DNA from: CAKZLS01 sp963771545
GTDB taxonomy: Bacteria > Pseudomonadota > Alphaproteobacteria > Rhodospirillales > Defluviicoccaceae
DNA length: 64,000 nt
Assembly (NCBI GenBank): GCA_963771545.1
Contig: CAVYTX010000002.1
Location: 1,178,001 to 1,242,000 of the forward strand
Direction: 5' to 3'
The notes beneath the pieces were generated by a model. It was not told where the DNA came from. It saw nothing but the letters and a program-made list of their open reading frames with translations, and ran no database searches. Shown here in pieces: positions 55,801 through 63,290 of this stretch. The position numbers and the translations under genes were made by a program. Each line of letters begins with the position of its first letter. Within the stretch, counting starts at the first letter, position 1.

Positions 55801-57141
55801 AGCGATAGACTGCAAGGCGGCACCGGCGACGATACGCTGAGCGGCGGTAGCGGCTCTGACACCTTCAGTGGCGGCGGGGGTACGGATACCGCAGACTACA
55901 GCTATACCGATTCCGACCGGTTGCGGGTGGATCTATCGGAAGAAAGGGCGTGGTTCGTCGACGATCCCACCAGTCCCCCCGGTGGCGGCAACGACCCCAG
56001 CACCACCGAAGTGCTGACATCCATCGAGAATGTGACCGGCGGCGGCGGCGACAACGTCATCATTGGCGATGACGGCGACAATGTTCTCGACGGCGGCGCC
56101 GGTCTGAATATCATCCAGGGCGGCGACGGCGACGACACCCTGAACGGCGGCGTCGGCACGGGCGGGGATGAATTCGATGGGAACGGTGACATCATCCGGA
56201 CGATCCTCGATGGCGGCGCCGACAACGACACCTTGGAAAGCCGGGGCGGCAACACCCAGTTCAACGGCGGCAGCGGCAACGATATGCTCATCGCCAGCTC
56301 GGGCCGGGACAGGTTTAACGGCGGCAGCGGCAGCGACACGGTTGATTTCACCTACAGCACATCGAGTTCGCTGACCCTCGATCTGGACGACGATGTCGCC
56401 TACTTCGGGGTCTTTGACCCGGACAATCCGGACAACGAGGTCCTGGCCAGCGTCGAGAACGCCATCGGTTCGCGGGGCAACACCATCATGATCGGCCATG
56501 GCGGCGCCAACATGCTCGATGGGGACAACGGCGACGATACCCTTGACGGCCGTGGCGGAAACGACACCCTGACCGGCGGCGACGACAGCGATACCTTCAT
56601 CTTCGGCGATGGCTACGATCAAGACACCATCACCGACTTCAACGACGCCGGCGCGGATCAGGTGGACGCCAGCGGAGCGGACTTCGACACCCTCGCGAAA
56701 TTCGACGCGCTGGCTGCGTCCGGTGGCGGAAACGATAACCTGGTCGATGATGGGGATAGCGATTCCGGGATCGACGTAGACCTGGTCGGCGGCAATTTGG
56801 TGATCGATTTCGGCGGCGGCGACACGTTGACCTTGGTCGATCAAACCGGGCTCGCCTCGAGCGACTTCGTTCTCACCGGCTTCGAAGTCGCCGCCGCGGT
56901 CTCCAACGGCGGTTTGGAACGGGTCGACGCCGGCGATGCGGGGTTCGATAACGTCTCGGAGTTCAAAGCGCTGGCCGCCTCCGGCGGCAACCCCTACGTC
57001 GTCGATGCCGGGGACAACCTGTCCGGGATCGAGGTGCGCGGGGCCGGTTCCGGGGTGGCGATCGATTTCGGAGACGGCGATATTCTGACCCTCGCCACCG
57101 AAACCGGGGCGCTCACCGCGGACGATTTCGTTCTCGTCTGA
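52831..57141 (+). CDS. Giant RTX (hemolysin-type calcium-binding) protein with embedded C39-like cysteine peptidase domain
   Basis: The 1436-residue acidic protein has no Sec signal. Residues 1-480 and 710-1260 are dominated by GGxGxDxLx calcium-binding nonapeptides. Between them, at about 487-710, lies a non-RTX domain with YFGCGPTAMASVMGFWD (Cys502), NHYVPVFG (His647) and YYAHYN (Asn667). This Cys/His arrangement resembles C39-like papain-fold peptidases. A 70-residue module (SDRLRVDL, WFVDDP, PPGGGN, SIENV) recurs five times. The C-terminus holds two similar units ending DFVLTGFE and DDFVLV, as in type I secretion signals. It is probably exported by a type I system encoded elsewhere and folds with calcium outside the cell. 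Confidence 0.9.
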   Translation: MAEIFGTPNDDDITGTSNDDTIFGDDGDDIIDGAGGDDSLLGQAGEDTLSGGSGQDSFSGGSNDDTVDYTYTGSDRLRVDLEAGFAWFVDDPTSPPGGGNTASTTEPLSSIENVIAGSGDNVIIGDDDDNFLDGGSGNDTLDGGEGDDTFVGGSGDDLIISGEDFDGESLNFQINGDDIDDTLFAIDGGGGNDTIDYSLSPNVNNVVMMDQVRLETDGTEKTVSFIVNSKWRVNSAQRDYVPFKNVENYIGGDLGRDDIHGNDADNQFWGGGGSDQIHGAGGNDSIYGGASSDNLVGGFGDDLIDGGAGFGDLVDYFYTTVGRRIDLDNGTATRADGADDGDVDTLIGIEWARGSRGDDIVLGSNSQGNRLQGGEGDDIINGRAGNNDLFGDGGADTFAFDTDANGTNTIEDWGLGGADVIDLDALGADEDNVNIDDSVPGVTTITIDGVADFSIVLDDTDSRQFDLSDLDDDGIIRATGMTFEVIDDYQHNVPSYEWYFGCGPTAMASVMGFWDLNGYGNLFDASGWDEVGTMQYVKDHAASPEWIASYATLSSTDTVQPGYFDNSLAGFANSGKGNTYHHTGTPRGGAGNSLEDYPEFRGYDGWNVQAEQLLGADVKALWETLNSEIQAGRVAMAYLATGSDPNHYVPVFGTAKSGDKLYYAHYNHSSTHSVVWGETEDALWHEFSGLTEADGWGIDTIYFLRPEALTLNGSGGANNLEGNGGDDTINGNGGADALNGGIGHDLLNGGSGDDDLMGGPGFDTLIGGTGEDSFDGGAGSDTADYSYTSSDRLRVDLGAGFAWFVNNPDNPPGGGNTPTTTEQLTSIENVIGGDGDNVIIGDDNDNNLAGGGGDDSLVGGDGDDTLSGGAGEDSFDGGDGSDTADYSYSSSDRLRVDLTEERAWFLDDPNNPPGGGNDPSTEEELNSIENVIGTSGDNYIIGDGNDNVLDGGGGNDTIFGGGGNDTLIGGSGSDTLVGGANNDLLEGGSGSDRLQGGTGDDTLSGGSGSDTFSGGGGTDTADYSYTDSDRLRVDLSEERAWFVDDPTSPPGGGNDPSTTEVLTSIENVTGGGGDNVIIGDDGDNVLDGGAGLNIIQGGDGDDTLNGGVGTGGDEFDGNGDIIRTILDGGADNDTLESRGGNTQFNGGSGNDMLIASSGRDRFNGGSGSDTVDFTYSTSSSLTLDLDDDVAYFGVFDPDNPDNEVLASVENAIGSRGNTIMIGHGGANMLDGDNGDDTLDGRGGNDTLTGGDDSDTFIFGDGYDQDTITDFNDAGADQVDASGADFDTLAKFDALAASGGGNDNLVDDGDSDSGIDVDLVGGNLVIDFGGGDTLTLVDQTGLASSDFVLTGFEVAAAVSNGGLERVDAGDAGFDNVSEFKALAASGGNPYVVDAGDNLSGIEVRGAGSGVAIDFGDGDILTLATETGALTADDFVLV

Positions 57142-57163
57142 TCGGCGGAAGAACGTAACTCTT

Positions 57164-57189
57164 GGGCGTGGCTTCGGCCACGCCCTTTT
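57164..57189 (+). terminator. Rho-independent terminator of the RTX gene
   Basis: A 9-bp stem GGGCGTGGC / GCCACGCCC with a TTCG tetraloop is followed by TTTT. It lies 23 bases after the RTX stop. Confidence 0.92.
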
Positions 57190-57251
57190 GCTTGCATGCG
57201 AACTCACGTGACTCTGTTTCGCCGCTGGACTCGGCGCCGGCCTTGGCGTCA

Positions 57252-57566
57252 CTACTTGACGATAAGGTTGTTTTTCACCTGCTTGACGCCCTCCACGGCG
57301 GCGGCGACCGCGCCGGCGCGCGCCTTGGTCGCCGCCGTGTCGACGAAGCCGCTCAGTTGAACGACGCCCTTGTAAGTTTCCACGTCGATTTGAAACAGGC
57401 TCAAGGCCTTGTCGCCGATAATATCCGCGCGGACTTTGTTGCTGACTACCGAATCGTCAACGTATTCGCCGGTGCTTTCGCTTGTCGACGAACCGGCACA
57501 CGCCGCCATCGATCCGGCGAGAAAACCAACGAATACGAGGGTAACAACGAGACGTGCTTTGTTCAT
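57252..57566 (-). CDS. BON-domain lipoprotein
   Basis: The 104-residue protein has a signal with lipobox-like MAACAGSS, so Cys23 would be lipidated. One BON domain follows: VVSNKVRADIIGDKAL, VETYKGVVQLSGFVD and GVKQVKNNLIVK. Such OsmY/DolP-like proteins bind anionic lipid and support envelope integrity. It converges on the RTX gene across the terminator. Confidence 0.88.
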   Translation of the reverse strand: MNKARLVVTLVFVGFLAGSMAACAGSSTSESTGEYVDDSVVSNKVRADIIGDKALSLFQIDVETYKGVVQLSGFVDTAATKARAGAVAAAVEGVKQVKNNLIVK

Positions 57567-57826
57567 GACACTCCGCCTTTATGTCCAAGGGCAAACCGGC
57601 CGTGTCCCAGATAACCCATGGCGCGGGCCACAAGCGGTTCCCGTTTCCTGGATCCAATATCGGTCGGTTGACGGAACAATCAAGCGGTCGGCCGGTCAAC
57701 GCTCGGAAATACAAACCTTCGGGCAATAGCGAAGCGCAACCTAGGAAAGCCTCCACGGTGGGTTACTGTCAACGAACGTTGGTATACAGTCGGTGGAGTG
57801 CGCACCATCGGGAGAGAGGAAAGGAT

Positions 57827-58258
57827 ATGCTGGGTATTTCGAGAGGTTTCTGGTTTGCCTGCGCCGTTGCGGGACCCGCGGCCCTGGCGGTCGGCGAGGC
57901 GTCGGCGCAGCATTTGCCGGATCCCATGGATTTCGGCACCGTGTACGAAGAGCTGGCCTTCGAGGCCGCCGACACCGACGGCGACAATCTGGTCGACATC
58001 GGCGAGTTCGCCCGCGACGCTGCGGCGGCGTTCAGCGGGCTCGACGCCAACCGTGACGGCAAGCTGACGCCCGGGGAGTTGCAGCCGCACCAGGCCGGCA
58101 GCTTTTCCCAAGTGGGTGGCGACAACGACGGCGCGTTGACGTTCGATGAAATCATGACGTTCAAAATGAAGGCGTTCATGGCGGCCGACAAGAACCAGGA
58201 CGACGCCCTGTCGTTCGACGAAATGGTCAATGCCGTCCGATCGGAGGTGGGCAAATGA
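57827..58258 (+). CDS. Exported EF-hand calcium-binding protein
   Basis: The 143-residue protein from ATG 57827 has a signal peptide ending GEASAQH. Four EF-hand loops are visible: DTDGDNLVDIGE, DANRDGKLTPGE, a shorter DNDGALTFDE, and DKNQDDALSFDE. The third is a reduced loop. A purine-rich GGAGAGAGGAAAGG ribosome site precedes it. The stop overlaps the next gene (ATGA), so the two are co-translated. It probably senses or buffers calcium in the periplasm. Confidence 0.85.
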   Translation: MLGISRGFWFACAVAGPAALAVGEASAQHLPDPMDFGTVYEELAFEAADTDGDNLVDIGEFARDAAAAFSGLDANRDGKLTPGELQPHQAGSFSQVGGDNDGALTFDEIMTFKMKAFMAADKNQDDALSFDEMVNAVRSEVGK

Positions 58259-58659
58259 CGATGCAGTATTTCCGCAAGTCGACACGCTTTGCACCACGGG
58301 CGGGGCTGCTCGCCGTTTTGGTCGGTCTTTCCGTCGCGGGTTGCGAATCCGGCTCGGGCGGTCCCGGTGTCGGAACCGTCGGCGGCGCCGCGCTCGGGGC
58401 CGGCGCCGGGCGCGCGATCTTCGGCGACAACACCTCGGCGATGCTCATCGGCGGCGCCGTCGGTGGCATGCTGGGGAACGCGACGCTCGACCGGCAGGCC
58501 GAGGAACGCAGGGTTCAGCAGACCGAAGCATCCCGCGATCGGGCGATGCAACGGCAATTGGATTTCGAACGCCAGCGCGCCTTGCAGCAAGCCGATGTCG
58601 AGCGGCAAATCGAGGAGCAACGCCTGTTCAATGAATGGCGGCAGCAGCAAGGCCGATAA
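58255..58659 (+). CDS. Glycine-zipper lipoprotein with coiled-coil tail
   Basis: The 134-residue protein has a lipobox VAGC at about residues 27-30. A Gly-zipper segment follows (GTVGGAALGAGAGRAIFG, IGGAVGGMLG). The last 50 residues are Gln/Arg/Glu-rich and helical (DRQAEERRVQQTEASRDRAM). The layout resembles small SlyB/YMGG-like outer-membrane lipoproteins. It overlaps the EF-hand gene by 4 bases, so the two may act together at the envelope. Confidence 0.8.
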   Translation: MTMQYFRKSTRFAPRAGLLAVLVGLSVAGCESGSGGPGVGTVGGAALGAGAGRAIFGDNTSAMLIGGAVGGMLGNATLDRQAEERRVQQTEASRDRAMQRQLDFERQRALQQADVERQIEEQRLFNEWRQQQGR

Positions 58660-58690
58660 ATAAAGCGCGGCGGACAACGGGATCGGATCG

Positions 58691-58719
58691 GCCCGGGCGG
58701 CGGCGGACCCCGCCCGGGC
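58691..58719. terminator. G+C-rich hairpin between convergent genes
   Basis: GCCCGGGCG (58691-58699) pairs with CGCCCGGGC (58711-58719) around an 11-base loop. It lies between the glycine-zipper gene and the convergent barrel gene and may act for both. There is no U-run. Confidence 0.45.
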
Positions 58720-58737
58720 GTCCTTCGCGCGGCCCGC

Positions 58738-60016
58738 TCAGAACTGAAACGGCTGGCTGATCATCATCTGGATGGCGAAGGCCTCATCGGAGACCGCGGC
58801 GTCGGCGCGGACGACGAACCCGTTGGCGAAAGCCCTGAGCCCGATTCCGCCGTCCCATTGCATGCTCGAATGCAGGTTGCCCAGGTCGTACGACGAGGCG
58901 ACGCGGCCGACCTCGACGAAGGGAACGATCTGCAACCAATCCACGCCAACGAACTCCTGGATCCGTGGCCACGCGTCGAAGGGGTTCCAGTCCGGGATGA
59001 GGCGCAGTTCGGCGGCATAGTAGATTGCCGACCGGTCACTGAACCGCTGGGTCGGAAAGCCGCGCATCCGCCACAGTCCGCCGAGCGTCGCGCCCGTATA
59101 GGACGGTGGACGATGCTCGATTGTTCCGGACGACGACTTGTTCCAGCTCGGCGAGTGGGCCGTCCAGACGTCGAGGGCGAGAACCCGCTGCCGGAACCAG
59201 TCGGTTTTGCCGAGATCCAAGTACTGATCCGCTTCGCCCTCCAGCACCGTCCACGACGAATCGCTGTCAAACCAGCCGAAGTCCCGCGATATCTCAAATC
59301 CTACGCCCTGCCCCCGGGACGGATTGCGCGAGAAATCGCGGTTATCCCAGAACACGGCCGCATCGAGGCCATTGGTCCGGAACTCGTCCCTGTCGATATC
59401 GTCGGTGTCGATCCGCTGGTTGCGGTAAAACGGAAGCACGGACACGAATGTTCGCCCGCTTTCCAACGGATTCAGGGACGAGGCGCCGGTTTCGCCCGAA
59501 ACGAGCATACCCCGGTTCAGCCGATAGTCCGCTACGATCTGCTCGCGGCCGTGACCGATAGGCAGAAGATATTTGAAGCGGCTTCGCGCGAAGGATTCCA
59601 GTCCGCTTCCGCTGATATAGTCATTGGAACTCGACTGGTTGCTTCCGGCCATCTGGTTCATAAACCGGGGGTTGCCGTCAATGTAACTCCTGGTGTCGTC
59701 AAAATAGCCGATGGAGAACACGGGATCGATGAACAGGCGATCGAGCCAAGCCGGCCAGAAACAGCATGGCGGCGCCGTTTGTTCCGGCGAAGGCCGTGCC
59801 GATCAGGCGTGATTGCTTTTCCGGAAACCCGTTCAGTCCGTAAACGAACCCGAGCGCCCCTCCGAACTTCTCGTTGTAGAACGGAAAGGGAAGCGCCAGG
59901 ACTTGCGGTTCGGGGATCGCCGCTTCATCCGAACGGGCGGCGGACGGACATGTCCCCATCATAACGACAAATATCAACGCCTTGAGTTTACGAACGTCCA
60001 ACCGCAATTGTCCCAT
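58738..60016 (-). pseudogene. BamA/TamA-family outer-membrane barrel, frameshifted
   Basis: Two frames together make one gene. The 5' part (from about 60016; GTG 59995 is an alternative) gives a signal peptide (KALIFVVMMGTCPSAARSDE) and the first strands (FPFYNEKFGGALGFVYGLNG). The 3' part resumes with DRLFIDPVFSIGYFDD and runs to a C-terminal Phe (MISQPFQF). The frames meet near 59742 on an extra base. The body has surface-antigen D15 features: FWDNRDFSRNPSRGQGVGFE, GGLWRMRGFPTQRFSDRSAI (the RGF motif) and YYAAELRLIPDW. There are no POTRA domains. Either the gene is broken or the read has an error. Confidence 0.75.
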
Positions 60017-60088
60017 CATCCGCTCAATACCAGGCATCGCATCCGGACCCGCCACCATCGCGCCGCGCGGCTTCCCGAATAAATAATA

Positions 60089-61274
60089 CCAGATCCCGTT
60101 GAGTGCAACTCATATAGGGTCTTGCCCGGCTTGGGGTGGATGTGATTCACCATGGCGAGTGAAAGGAGGCTCGCCATGTCAGCAGCGATCCAGCTTCGGG
60201 ATGATTTTGACGCAAAGACGCTTCGTGAATTGGCCAAGGGTTCGCGTGACCCTGATCAACTGCGTCGCCTCTTGGCCATGGCGGAGGTCTATGACGAGGG
60301 TTCACGGAGTGATGCGGCCAAGATGGCCGGCGTTGGCCTGCAGACGCTTCGCGATTGGGTGCTTCGCTTCAACGGGCGCGGCCCGGAGGGTCTGATCGAC
60401 CCGAAGCCCGCAGGCAAGACGCCCAGACTGAACGACGCCCACCGCCAGGCGCTGGTTGGGATGATCGAGAGCGGTCCGATCCCAGCACTCCATAGCGTTG
60501 TCCGCTGGCGCTTGGTGGACTTGGCGCAGTGGATCTGGGATGAGTTCCGCATCCGGGTCTCGATCCAGACCTTGAGCCGCGAACTGCGCGCGCTCGGCTA
60601 CCGCAAGCTCTCGGCCCGTCCGCGCCACTACGCCCAGGACCCCGATGCCATGGCAGCTTTTAAAAAAATTTCCCTGCCAAGCTGGCGGAAATCGCAGCCC
60701 AAGAGGCGGACGGCAAGGATATAGAGCTGTGGTTTCAGGATGAGGACCGCATCGGGCAGCGCCCGAAGGGGACGCGCAGCGTCAAAAACAAGATCACCCG
60801 CAGATGGGCCAAGCGCGGCTCCCGGCCAGCCGCGCCGCGCGATCAGCGCACCTGCTCGGCCTACATCTTCGGTGCGATTTGTCCCAAAGAGGCAAAAGGC
60901 GCGGCCCTGGTGCTGCCGCGCTGCAATACCGCGGCGATGAGCCTCCACTTGGCGGAGGTCTCCAAGGCCGTCAAACCGGGCGCCCATGGCGTCGTCGTCC
61001 TCGATCAAGCCGGCTGGCATGGCTCCAAGGATTTGGAGATCCCTGAAAACATAACCCTCCTGCCTTTGCCGCCACGATCGCCCGAGCTGAATCCGGTCGA
61101 GAACATCTGGCAGTTCATTCGCGACAACTGGCTGTCAGACAGGATCTTCACGTCCCACGAGGACATCATCGACCACTGCTGCTACGCCTGGAACAAGCTC
61201 GTTGACCAGCCTTGGAAGATCATCTCCATCGGAATGCGTCAATGGGCCTATGGGTGATGGTCAATGGGAATTAG
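60089..61274 (+). mobile_element. IS630-family insertion sequence
   Basis: The element is about 1186 bp. The left end CCAGATCCCGTTGA and the inverted right end CTAATTCCCATTGA match at 10 of 14 positions. TA flanks both ends (60087-60088 and 61275-61276), the IS630 target duplication. It carries one transposase split over two frames. It lies just upstream of the barrel gene and has cut the 3' end of the gene at 61261. Confidence 0.75.
60176..61257 (+). CDS. IS630-family transposase, expressed through a -1 frameshift
   Basis: ATG 60176 follows a strong GGAGG. The first frame (to 60724) encodes the DNA-binding part: RRLLAMAEVYDEGSRSDAAK, AGVGLQTLRDWVLRFNGRG and a second HTH region. At 60662-60668 seven adenines form a slippery run, and the catalytic part is in the -1 frame. 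That part has the DDE residues in WFQDEDRIGQ, VVVLDQAGWH and LPPRSPELNPVENIWQF. The joined product is about 360 residues. The 60661 TAA lies just before the shift in the -1 frame, so it does not block it. Confidence 0.85.
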
Positions 61275-61767
61275 TATAAGGCCACGTCCTAACTATCTCG
61301 GGCGGAAGGTCGGAACCGATGGTCTGCGCCGCCCCAACGCAGCAAGTCTTCGCCAGATTGTCCACCATCTCGTATAGAGGTTTATACTGCGGAAAATCCT
61401 CGTAGTATCTTCTGGTAATCCAATTTGTATTGTTCAGCCCGAATGCACACGAAAGTGCGGCGATTGTAATTACCGGCTTCGACTGGTCCAGTTGGAAATC
61501 CAGGGAAAGTGGTTTTAGGCGTACCTCGCTTATTTCCTCCTCGTTGCATCCCTCCAGTCCGTAGTCATGGATGATGCGAACAAGTTCGGTACGGATAGCG
61601 TCTCGGTTCTCCTCAACTGTCAAGTCAAGCACTTCATGCGGCTTGCCTCTTAGCGGATTGGTCGTCTTGTGTTCTATTGCGCTCCCGAACATAGTGAAAG
61701 CGTCTTTCGCTACTTCTACGAACTCAGCTTGGAGCGCAGCATTAGGCTTCCGCGTAAACCATCCCAT
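61261..61767 (-). CDS. Hypothetical protein, 3' end replaced by the IS
   Basis: Read from ATG 61767, with GAGGGG about 12 bases upstream, the product has about 168 residues. It starts MGWFTRKPNAALQAEFVEVA and is soluble and acidic. No domain is recognised; LSLDFQLDQSKPVITIAALS and RRYYEDFPQYKPLYEMVDNL look like a folded protein. The last residues (TNSH) and the stop codon come from the IS inverted repeat, so the natural C-terminus is lost. Without the IS the frame would run about 20 residues further. Confidence 0.6.
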   Translation of the reverse strand: MGWFTRKPNAALQAEFVEVAKDAFTMFGSAIEHKTTNPLRGKPHEVLDLTVEENRDAIRTELVRIIHDYGLEGCNEEEISEVRLKPLSLDFQLDQSKPVITIAALSCAFGLNNTNWITRRYYEDFPQYKPLYEMVDNLAKTCCVGAAQTIGSDLPPEIVRTWPYTNSH

Positions 61768-61919
61768 CTTCGAAATAGTCCCCTCGTGCAACTCATTAAG
61801 TTGAAGAGAATAGTCGACGTAGCTCAGCCGGATGAATTATTCATCGGCAAACTCAAAGGGCAAAAGACCCCGTCGGTTGCAGCGCCCCAACTAGATTGCT
61901 CTCTGCCTTGGTTGCGGTT

Positions 61920-62117
61920 TCAATCCGTAGCTTCTTCGACTAACTCACGCAACATGATGCGGGCGATGGTTTCCGGTGTCGAGCCACCAACCTGAGTGGT
62001 TTTTGTCCCATATTCACTACTGATTTTAACGATAGGGTGCTTTCCGCCGGTGACAGTATAAGACCCGGTATAGGTCTGGTCGCCGATATTGATTGTCACT
62101 TCTTTTCCTGTGTGCAT
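61920..62117 (-). CDS. Small hypothetical protein
   Basis: The 65-residue protein starts at ATG 62117 behind a GGGGGG-rich ribosome site. It looks beta-rich at the start (VTINIGDQTYTGSYTVTGGK) and helical at the end (PETIARIMLRELVEEATD). I do not recognise it. It lies upstream of the IS-truncated gene on the same strand and may be in one unit with it. Confidence 0.6.
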   Translation of the reverse strand: MHTGKEVTINIGDQTYTGSYTVTGGKHPIVKISSEYGTKTTQVGGSTPETIARIMLRELVEEATD

Positions 62118-62441
62118 CAAAGTCCCCCCTTTATGAATGCCAACGCAAAATGAATGCCAACGCAAAGTCTGTCGCCGGGGTCAGAATCCGTTGATCCAAC
62201 CGCATCATGGCCCGTTGGCCATGAAAACTCTACGAAAAGATTGCGAAGGTAACGCATTTCGCACAACTCGCGCGGGGCGGAATAGCATCGCGCATTCCGC
62301 CGAATGCGTTGGTCGCGGATCCAACTGAGGCCGGACATGCGCGTTGGGTTGGGCGAGCGGGGAAAAACACGACATGAACGTTGGCGAAACGAGGATGCGA
62401 AGACACTCTACGAGATTTGACATGGTTTTTGATGCTGTTGG
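62118..62441. other. Gene-free stretch with a tandem duplication
   Basis: No gene is supported over these 324 bases. There is a perfect 17-bp tandem duplication (62133-62166) and a GGGGTCAGAATC-type motif at 62177-62196 that has a near copy at 63220. Confidence 0.5.
62133..62166. repeat. 17-bp perfect tandem duplication
   Basis: ATGAATGCCAACGCAAA occurs twice with no gap (62133-62149 and 62150-62166). It looks like a recent slippage event just upstream of the small gene at 61920. Confidence 0.9.
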
Positions 62442-62705
62442 CTACCCGCCTCCATAGGCTTCGCGCCGGTGGGCGATCTTCACGATCTGAACGATCAAGT
62501 CGGTGTCCTTGATATCATAGACGATGCGATAGACGCCTTGCCGGACGCGATAGCGCTCCAGCGCGGACAGCTTGACACAGCCTTCCGGCCGAGCGTTCCC
62601 GGCGAGAGCCTCGATGCGATCGAGAATGCGCCTGACGTCGGTGTTGGGAATACGGCGAAGATCCTTGGCGACGGACGTCTTGAGGACGATCCTATAGCTT
62701 GCCAT
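62442..62705 (-). CDS. RelE/ParE-family toxin
   Basis: The 87-residue protein has the RelE-type pattern YRIVLKTSVAKDLRRIP, ILDRIEALAGNARPEGC, KLSALERYRVRQGVYRIVYD and VQIVKIAHRREAYGG. Such toxins cut mRNA at the ribosome or attack gyrase. It overlaps the upstream antitoxin gene by 14 bases. The RelE-like basic residues (Arg in RYRVRQGVYRI and HRRE) are present. Confidence 0.88.
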   Translation of the reverse strand: MASYRIVLKTSVAKDLRRIPNTDVRRILDRIEALAGNARPEGCVKLSALERYRVRQGVYRIVYDIKDTDLIVQIVKIAHRREAYGGG

Positions 62706-62925
62706 GCCGTTTCAGATCTTCGAGCAGGTCCTCGTAACTCATGGTTGCCTCGCCGGCCCGGTCCTCGAAGGCCTTGAGATCCCCCCGGTCTTCGCGGAGC
62801 GCCAGCCGAACGGCCTCGTTGACGATCTCGGACAGCGACCGGTGGGTGGACGCAGCCTTGATACGAAGCGCTTGGTGGATCTCGGGCTCGAAATACACCG
62901 TCGACCGCTTGGACAGTTCATGCAT
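62692..62925 (-). CDS. Ribbon-helix-helix antitoxin
   Basis: The 77-residue protein starts MHELSKRSTVYFEPEIHQAL, a ribbon-helix-helix DNA-binding motif, with KAASTHRSLSEIVNEAVRLA as the helices. The C-terminal part (MSYEDLLEDLKRHGKL) would wrap the toxin. Antitoxin precedes toxin, the usual order. The pair is expected to repress its own promoter just above 62925. Confidence 0.87.
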   Translation of the reverse strand: MHELSKRSTVYFEPEIHQALRIKAASTHRSLSEIVNEAVRLALREDRGDLKAFEDRAGEATMSYEDLLEDLKRHGKL

Positions 62926-63290
62926 ATCCCATCACCTCCGGCCGCATGCAATAGCGATATAACGCTAAACCGTCAAGACGTCGTACTCGCCCCTCCCTGC
63001 CATCGCGTTGGGCGCGCGCTCCCCCGTCGAGGGCGCGCCGGGCTTAGCCGGCGCGGCGGCGGGGCCGGTTGCCGCTGACGGGTCCGGGATTGCGGCGTTT
63101 GGGTTTCGACGGCTTGAGAAACCGCACGTTGGAGAGGTCGCCATCCGTCTTGCGCGGAGCTTCGGCGGCGGGATGGCGGCGCTTGTTGTTTCCCCTCGGC
63201 GGAGGAGCCGAGTTCCGATGGGGTCAGAGTCGGTTGATCGCGCGAACGCGCCTACCCCGCCCCCTTCTCTCCGGTTGCTGTTCCCCCTCT
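62926..63290. other. G+C-rich intergenic stretch
   Basis: No gene is supported. The region should hold the toxin-antitoxin promoter near 62930-62975, where there is an A+T patch. It also holds the GGGGTCAGAGTC motif at 63220-63239. Open frames on both strands are low-complexity shadows of G+C-rich DNA. Confidence 0.45.

Noticed and set aside
52831..57141. The short tandem repeats as a CRISPR array
   Set aside because: They are coding nonapeptide repeats in one frame, with variable units and no unique spacers.
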